Shown: piece after piece, positions 57,840 through 64,000 of the stretch
Layout of the letters: each line of letters starts with the position of its first letter
Numbering within the stretch: the stretch's first letter is position 1
DNA from: Mercenaria mercenaria
Lineage: Eukaryota > Mollusca > Bivalvia > Venerida > Veneridae
Direction: 5' to 3'
DNA: 64,000 bases
Assembly (NCBI RefSeq): GCF_021730395.1
Contig: NC_069373.1
Span: forward strand, 16,448,001-16,512,000
The notes under the pieces: model-generated
What the model saw: only the letters and a program-made list of their open reading frames with translations
Databases searched by the model: none
What the model was told of the DNA's origin: nothing
Made by a program: the position numbers and the translations under genes

Positions 57840-59700
57840 GTGTTTGTGTGTACGTGTATGTTGTATAGGTGTGGTATGGTGTGATGCATTGTGGTGTGGT
57901 GTGGTATGGTGTGTGTGTGTGTGTGTGTTGTGGATGTAGTATGGTGTGGTGTGGTGTGATGGTGGTGGTGGTGTGTGTGTGTGTGTGGTATGGTGTGTGT
58001 GTGTTGTGGATGTAGTGTAGTATAGTGTTATGTATTGTGGTGTGGTGTGTTGTGGATGTAGTGTGTTGTGGTGTGATGTATTGTGGTGTGGTGGTGTGTG
58101 TGCGGTATGGTGTGTGTTGTGGATTTAGTTGTGGATTTAGTAAAGCATGATGTGGTGGTGGTGTGTGTGTGGTATGATGTGTGTGTTGTGGATTTAGTAA
58201 AGTATGGTGTGGTGGTGTGTGTGTGTGGTATGGTGTGTGTGTTGTGGATTTAGTAAAGCATGGTGTGGTGGTGGTGTGTGTGTGGTATGGTGTGTGTGTT
58301 GTGGATGTAGTGTAGTATGGTGTAATGTATTGTGGTGTGGTGTGGTGGTGTGTTTGTGTGGTGGTGTGTGTGCGGTATGATGTGTGTGTTGTGGATGTAG
58401 TGTAGCATGGTGTGATGTATTGTGGTGTGGTGTGGTGTGGTGGTGTGTTTGTGTGGTGTTGTGTGTGCGGTATGGTGTGTGTGTTTTGGATGTAGTGTTG
58501 CATGGTGTGATGTATTGTGGTGTGGTGTGGTGTGGTGTGGTGGTGTGTGTATGGTATGGTGTGTGTGTTGTGGATGTAGTGTTGCATGGTGTGATGTATT
58601 GTGGTGTGTGTGCGGTATGGTGTGTGTGTTGTGGATTTAGTTGTGGATTTAGTAAAACATGGTGTGGTGGTGGTGTGTGTGTGGTATGATGTGTGTGTTG
58701 TGGATTTAGTAAAGTATGGTGTGGTGGTGTGTGTGTGTGGTATGGTGTGTGTGTTGTGGATTTAGTAAAGCATGGTGTGGTGGTGTGTGTGTGTGGTATG
58801 GTGTGTGTGTTGTGGATGTAGTGTAGTATGGTGTAATGTATTGTGGTGTGGTGTGGTGGTGTGTTTGTGTGGTGGTGTGTGTGCGGTATGGTGTGTGTGT
58901 TGTGGATGTAGTGTAGCATGGTGTGATGTATTGTGGTGTGGTGTGGTGTGGTGGTGTGTTTGTGTGGTGTTGTGTGTGCGGTATGGTGTGTGTGTGTTTT
59001 GGATGTAGTGTTGCATGGTGTGATGTATTGTGGTGTGGTGTGGTGTGGTGGTGTGTGTATGGTATGGTGTGTGTGTTGTGGATGTAGTGTTGCATGGTGT
59101 GATGTATTGTGGTGTGGTGTGGTGTGGTGGTGTGTGTATGGTATGGTGTGTGTGTTGTGGATGTAGTGTTGCATGGTGTGATGTATTGTGGTGTGGTGTG
59201 GTGTGGTGGTATGTGTGTATGGTATGGTGTGTGTGTTGTGGATGTAGTGTTGCATGGTGTGATGTATTGTGGTGTGGTGTGGTGGTGTGTGTATGGTATG
59301 GTGTGTGTGTTGTGGATGTAGTGTTGCATGGTGTGATGTATTGTGGTGTGGTGTGGTGTGGTGTGGTGGTGTGTGTATGGTATGGTGTGTGTGTTGTGGA
59401 TGTAGTGTTGCATGGTGTAATGTATTGTGGTGTGTTTGTGTGGTGTGTGTATGGTATGGTGTGTGTGTTGTGGATGTAGTGTAGCATGGTGTGCTGTATT
59501 GTGGTGTGGTGTGGTGTGGTGGTGGTGTGTGTGTGTGGTATGGTGTGTGTGTTGTGGATGTAGTGTAGCAGGTTGTGATGTATTGTGATGTGGTGTGTGT
59601 ATGGTATGGTGTGTGTGTGTGTGTTGTGGATGTAGTGTAGCATGGTGTGATGTATTGTGGTGTGGTGGTGGTGGTGTGTGTGTGTGGTATAGTATGGGTG
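57840..59700. repeat. TG-rich minisatellite with higher-order structure
   Basis: About 22 units of 73-96 bp, each with TGTGTGTTGTGGATGTAGTG (or GGATTTAG), CATGGTGTGATGTATTGTGG and a variable GTGGTGTG run. A block of several units with the variant GTGGATTTAGTTGTGGATTT at 58121 recurs at 58633, a period of about 510 bp. The strand asymmetry (no A-rich or C-rich interruptions) leaves frames of 280-370 codons open on the minus strand, encoding only His/Thr/Pro/Tyr repeats; I do not count these as genes. Confidence 0.95.
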
Positions 59701-60064
59701 TATGCATAGTATGTACGTACAATAAAGTATTACCTCTGAAATGAATGATACAGTTTGTACTTATACAGTTAATCAATATCACTATAGGTAAACTAATATT
59801 TATAATGCTAAAATACATTTTCATCACTAACCCTTATCTTATTAACAGCATTAACCACATATACTTCTGTTAATCTAAGGTTAAAATCCTCTTGACTACA
59901 ACACATTTAAACCTGGAATCAGTAAAAGAGCACATAAGTGCCATATAAAACCAAAGTTAGAGTCACTAAGATATTTAACTCCCCCTAAACTAATGAAAAA
60001 AAGATTAACATTTGTCTTTTTTTTTGTAGTTATTACAGGGTAACTAAAAAGAGGTATATATACA
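59701..60064. other. Probable LINE 3' untranslated region and flank
   Basis: Follows the shifted ORF2 stop at 60065 on the minus strand; no tail repeat was identified. Confidence 0.35.
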
Positions 60065-61446
60065 CTACTTAAAAATAAAACAGTTTCTGCATTGCAGTAT
60101 ATTAAAACAGGTTTTGGCAGAATACCTAACCATATTAACATTAGATAAAATAACAATCATTTTGTCTTCAGATGAAGGAGTATCAAAGGTGCTAACAACC
60201 TCCCTAGCTTTATTAAATAGCTCAAGATGCAAGTCCTCATATAGTTTACATCTTGTTAGTACATGAACCTCATTCTCAACCTCACCTCATTGGAAAATGG
60301 GCACAAACGGTCATTCACTGGGATATTTTCATATCGGCCTGTTTCAATCCGCAAAGGTGCCACACCACATCTAAATTTACTGAACGCAGCTCTATGTTGT
60401 AAAGGGAGAATTAATTTACAGTACTCTTCTGTTTGAAATTCCCTTTTAAACGAACAGTAGGTTCGAAACTTATTCCTGCCATTACGGGACGGACCAATAT
60501 TGCTGTTCAGTTTAGCTCTCCATTCTACCTTATAACTATTAAATAAACCCGTCTGTATGTCTGACACAAACTGCTTTGAGATTGGTTGAGTAATACCACC
60601 AGAACAACTAGGAATCACTTTTCTGTATTGGTTATAAACAGTATAAAACCAATTTTTACATGAGGAACTTGCCTTAGATTCAGCCCACAGTGCTATACGC
60701 TTATTTAACCTGGACTCATTAGTTGTCGAAAGTCTGACATAGAAATTACTAGTACAACTTATCTGTCGAACATGAACCGGTTTCCAGCCCATTTCACCCA
60801 TCAAGACTGTATTTGGGGTGTATTTACCTACACCAAGGAAAAATCTCATAGCCCTATTCTGGACAGCCTCGATGCATGAAAATGGCTTGAAACCCCAAAT
60901 ACTAGCCCCGTAACTAATTACCGGCCAGACTAGTGTGTCAAATAATTTTGTATACACATCATATGGAAAGCCTCCGGCTATTTTACATTTAGCAATAAGT
61001 AATCCTAGGGCCCTACTGGCACTTTTTGCTACTGCCTTAACAGCGACATCATAATCAAGATGTTCATTTAACAACAGTCCAAGATAACAGTACTTATCTG
61101 TAACATGTATAATTTCTTCTCCACAATGAAATAAAAAATCTGTTTTTTGAGAACAAGGTCTCCTAAAGTGTACAGCACTACTTTTACTTGCATTAATTTT
61201 TATGTCCGATGTATTACACCAGTCACTAACTGCTTGTAATAAAATTTGCAGATCATTTTCATTTTCTGTGATAAGAACAATGTCATCAGCATACATTAAT
61301 ATACACACTTTTTCATTATTACAGTTAATTCCAATTTCAAGAGACTTCAGATACACGACAAGATCATTTATATACAAATTAAACAATAGAGGGGAAAGAA
61401 TACATCCCTGTCTCAAACCGCAGTTAACATTAAACCAATCAGTATG
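60065..61446 (-). pseudogene. 5'-truncated LINE ORF2: reverse transcriptase with C-terminal zinc-like motif, one frameshift
   Basis: The frame opens in VNCGLRQGCILSPLLFNLYI (RT motif before the palm) and holds ILMYADDIVLITE with the catalytic YADD, then KINASKSSAV and YLGLLLNEHLDYD. After the thumb comes a long C-terminal region with APLRIETGRY. At about 60290 the frame ends early in CPFSNEVRLRMRFMY, while the neighbouring frame continues with VENEVHVLTRCKLYEDLHLE to a stop at 60065, so a single frameshift broke the C-terminus. The N-terminal endonuclease and RT fingers are missing; the 5' breakpoint is near 61446. It is a plain non-LTR retrotransposon relic; the clade is not determined. Confidence 0.85.
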
Positions 61447-61591
61447 CTAATTATTGATACGAACACAAGAAGATTAATATGTAACAAACACAATTTAATA
61501 TCTGAAATTATTATAAGTGGCATCATTAAATGTGGTATATTTTTCAGAGATTACACAAAACATTTATATAATATCAATAAACGATTTATAT

Positions 61592-61858
61592 GTTTTGAGT
61601 TTAACGCCATTTTTAACAGTACTTCAGTAATGTAATGGCGGGCAGTTAACCTATTAACTCTGTACCAATACAAACCTGTTTTGCGCAAGTAACAGCCAAC
61701 TTCCCCACATAAATCAGAGATGGAGGACGAATGATTTCAGACACAGTGTCTTTTATCAAATCGTCATGTTCTAAGAACATTTGCCCGGGGATCGAACTCA
61801 CGACCCGTGTTCCAGAGATCTACGCTCTTCCGACTGAGCTAAGCTGGCGGGCTATCAT
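61592..61858 (-). mobile_element. tRNA-derived SINE (copy 2)
   Basis: On the minus strand the head has A box TAGCTCAGTCGGAAGAG and B box AGTTCGATCC. It is followed by the same body as copy 1 (GTGTCTGAAATCATTCGTCC, TATGTGGGGAAGTTGGCTG) and the tail AAATGGCGTTAAACTCAAAA. Length is about 267 bp. Confidence 0.85.
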
Positions 61859-62114
61859 AAAATTTTGGATATCATTAAGTAGTAAAATTCTAATATTTTA
61901 GGTCAAAAAGTACGTTTATATCTTGGCATGCATTTCGTTAATATCTAAGATATATTTAGGATGATAAGCATTATCTGATGTAGATTATAAAAGAATTTTT
62001 CACTGTTCTTTGCTATACTTACTAGCATGTAGTATATCTTTTGAATTTACTAATTTTAGCTCACACTTTAAACTATTAGAATTTGACCCCTTAAACGAGA
62101 GCAAACATTTTCAA
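61859..62114. repeat. Remnant GATATCATTAA-type repeat
   Basis: GGATATCATTAAGTAG, GTTAATATCTAAGATATATT and similar words, as at 57366-57600. Confidence 0.4.
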
Positions 62115-62450
62115 ACAAGAGCGCCGCCAAGCGGGGCAATATACGCCCGAAGGCTTACATCATAGGACGGGAGCAAAATTTTAAGAACTTGACTGTTGTA
62201 GCCCCAAATGACTGGAACAACAAAATGAAAACAAAAAAAATATTCAAAGTCTACAAAAATCCTTATCAGGTATGTAAAAATACACCTTAAAATTGGAGGT
62301 ACCATCCATGTTGTACCACAGAAAAGTGGTCTCGGTTTTTCCCTACGGCCAATAATAAAAAGTTTCAAAATAAGCTATTTATAGTAACATAAAAGGGAAG
62401 TAATTAAAAAAAAATTATTGTAAGTACAAGAAGGAGATCTGCCAAATAAA
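62115..62450 (-). mobile_element. Repeat element with ACTATAAATAGCTTA module
   Basis: Starts ACAAGAGCGCCGCCAAGCGG on the plus strand. On the minus strand it carries ACTTCCCTTTTATGTTACTA, GGCCGTAGGGAAAAACCGAG, ACCACTTTTCTGTGGTACAA and GGATGGTACCTCCAATTTTA. This is the module also found, in plus orientation, at 5390-5600 and in part at 1545-1740. Confidence 0.65.
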
Positions 62451-63041
62451 AACAAGAGCACTGCAATGCAGAGCAATATACACAAAGCAAAGTCATATAT
62501 GACCTTTGACCCTTAAGTGTGACCTTGACCTTGAAGCGAGTCATCCGGAACATGCGTTCTGCACATCGTTACAATGTGGTGAACATTTCTGCCAAGTTTC
62601 TTTGAAATCCTTCCGGCAGTTCAAGAGTTACAGAGCGGACACGAAACAAACTGACATGACTTTTGACCCCTAAGTGTGACCTTGACCTTGAAGCAAGTCA
62701 TCCGGAACATGCGCTCTGCACGTCGTCTTGGTGTGGTGAACATTTGTGTCAAGTTTCTTTGAAATCCTTCAAGGGGTTCAAGAGTTACAGAGCGGACACG
62801 AAACAAAGTGATATGACCTTTGACTCCTAAGTGTGACCTTGACCTTGAAGCGAGACATCCAAAACATGCGCTCTGCACGTTGTCTCGGTGTGGTGAACAT
62901 TTGTGTAAAGTTTCCTTGAAATCCTTCAAGGGATTTAAGAGTTACAGAGCGGACACGAAATTGCTAACGGACAGACGACCCGATGGACAGACGGACGGCC
63001 AGACGGCACCAGCGTCATAACATAATATGGCCACTCGTGTT
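62451..63041 (-). mobile_element. Tandem-repeat element, TGACCTTGACCTTGAAGCGA family
   Basis: Plus-strand start AACAAGAGCACTGCAATGCAG; three units of about 165 bp with TGTGACCTTGACCTTGAAGC, CATCCGGAACATGCGCTCTG, TGGTGAACATTTGTG and AAGAGTTACAGAGCGGACAC. Then a GGACAGACGACCCGATGGAC stretch and the end TATGGCCACTCGTGTT. The order (short palindromic end, core array, GGAC/GACG-type microsatellite, other end) is that of the other bivalve elements here read backwards. Confidence 0.8.
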
Positions 63042-63381
63042 ATGAACGTATCCTGTAAAGTTGGCGACGTCGGAAGATATCGCGGTGCACCAGAATGTCA
63101 CTAGATTCTATGAAGACACGGAATAACTCCTAAATGTACTTTGAAGACGTTGCAACATCATTAACGGCACCAGAATGCTTCACAGGCAATAGTTTATGAC
63201 TAGAGTTGCACATTCGGACTAAAGTACTTGATCTTCTAAACGAAGATCTGAGAACGACCCATTCACATTCGTCTTCTGTATATTTTGGATTTCCAATATT
63301 GCTATTTTTATTTTCGCAAATCTATTTTAATTTGAACCAATCAGACGACTTGTTCGAATGTCAAAGAGTAAGAAAAATTTG
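63042..63381. other. Unassigned DNA
   Basis: Nothing recognised. Confidence 0.5.
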
Positions 63382-63454
63382 CAGTCAGTCCAAGGTTCGA
63401 ACCCGGGACCCCTCGCTAACAGAGCAAGTGCCCTACCGACTGAGCTAACCGGCT
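63382..63454 (-). tRNA. tRNA-like sequence (tRNA pseudogene or SINE head)
   Basis: On the minus strand 73 nt fold into a cloverleaf: D stem GCTC/GGGC, anticodon stem CTTGC/GCGAG, T stem CCGGG with loop TTCGAAC, and an acceptor stem with one mismatch. Both the A box (TAGCTCAGTCGGTAGGG) and B box (GGTTCGAACC) are good. The anticodon would be TGT (Thr), but position 33 is C instead of the invariant T and there is no CCA or terminator T-run at once downstream. More likely a pseudogene or the head of a SINE than a working tRNA. Confidence 0.5.
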
Positions 63455-64000
63455 ATCTGACCTCTTACGACATAAGAATTGTAGATATCAAAAACCAAGG
63501 CTTTTTTAAGCTTGCAGAATGTTGTAAGTTAGCTTTTGATTGGCTAGCGGAAGGGTCGTCAGAACGAGGCTATCAATAGCTCGTGTTAAGATCCTAAGCA
63601 TAGCGTAATAGGAGATGTACTTTAGTCAGACTGAAAGTTGCAGATTTTGTTTTGGACATTTAGAAATCGTGCCATAAGGTTGACCGAAAAACTGCGGTGA
63701 TATCAATATGCTGAATATACAAGAACTGGAGGCATGTTAAAATATATGTTAATAATAGGACGCTGCAACGACTAGTCAATGTCACGTGTATCTGTGCAAC
63801 GGGTTCCTCGGCCATAGAATGTGCATTGTGCTGCAGAAGTATTTTGAGAAAGAATGAACAACACGCTATATCATTATTCTGTTTCCCTTGTCAAGAGCAT
63901 CCGCATGTTGTTTTTGAAATTAATCCAGCGAAATAAATAAGCCATTTTTACTCCAGATACTTATTTTTTTTCATTAATTGTACGAAACAGCCCTTTGCTA
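63455..64000. other. Unassigned DNA to window end
   Basis: Nothing recognised. Confidence 0.5.

Noticed and set aside
57754-59827. Overlapping minus-strand frames of 277-386 codons rich in His, Thr and Pro
   Set aside because: They are translations of a TG/CA-biased minisatellite; all frames stay open because of base composition and no start, splice or domain context exists.
63382-63454. Functional tRNA-Thr gene
   Set aside because: C at position 33 and an acceptor mismatch argue against function; kept only as a tRNA-like sequence.

Overview
The window looks like nuclear DNA of a bivalve mollusc, most likely a clam. The evidence is AT-rich, gene-poor DNA full of repeat types known from bivalves: tandem-repeat-bearing non-autonomous elements that open with TTAGCTCACC and close with GGCCCTCTTGTT, a near-perfect palindromic MITE, tRNA-headed SINEs and 5'-truncated LINEs. 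Species cannot be fixed from the sequence alone, and no bacterial or organellar operon structure is present.

Layout. 1-7.1 kb holds four tandem-repeat elements of at least three families plus one with GTCGAGCCCGC inverted ends. 7.3-12.0 kb is a minus-strand DIRS-order (Ngaro-like) tyrosine-recombinase retrotransposon fossil with 163-bp terminal direct repeats. 12-19.7 kb is mostly unique AT-rich DNA with one SINE and scattered decayed repeats. 19.8-23.5 kb holds a palindromic MITE, a decayed somatomedin-B-like gene with an inverted duplicate of one exon, a tandem-repeat element and a LINE 3' end. 24-27.6 kb carries three further MITEs and a foldback TTAA MITE. 27.7-32.0 kb is a 4.28-kb TTAA-flanked DNA transposon that contains the only intact multi-exon gene I can model: three exons in phase, 467 aa, part of a Mutator-like transposase domain joined to a TREX/PML-like DEDDh exonuclease. 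32-50.7 kb is mostly non-coding and holds MITEs, a tandem triplication, several old dispersed repeats and a truncated LINE. 50.7-64 kb holds another tandem-repeat element, a 1.9-kb TTAA element with perfect inverted ends lying in degenerate GATATCATTAA-like DNA, a 1.9-kb TG-rich minisatellite with higher-order structure, a LINE reverse transcriptase with one frameshift, a second SINE, two more repeat elements and a tRNA-like sequence.

The best candidate for something undescribed is the 27.7-32.0 kb element: TTAA target duplications, 20-bp inverted ends starting GGTAG, and one spliced gene joining the first part of a transposase-type domain to a DEDDh exonuclease with all visible catalytic residues. 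Two more elements with TTAA target duplications and GG/AGG ends (27.3-27.6 kb and 55.5-57.4 kb) suggest one superfamily, perhaps Kolobok/T2-like. All family names are from recognition of sequence patterns, with no database search.
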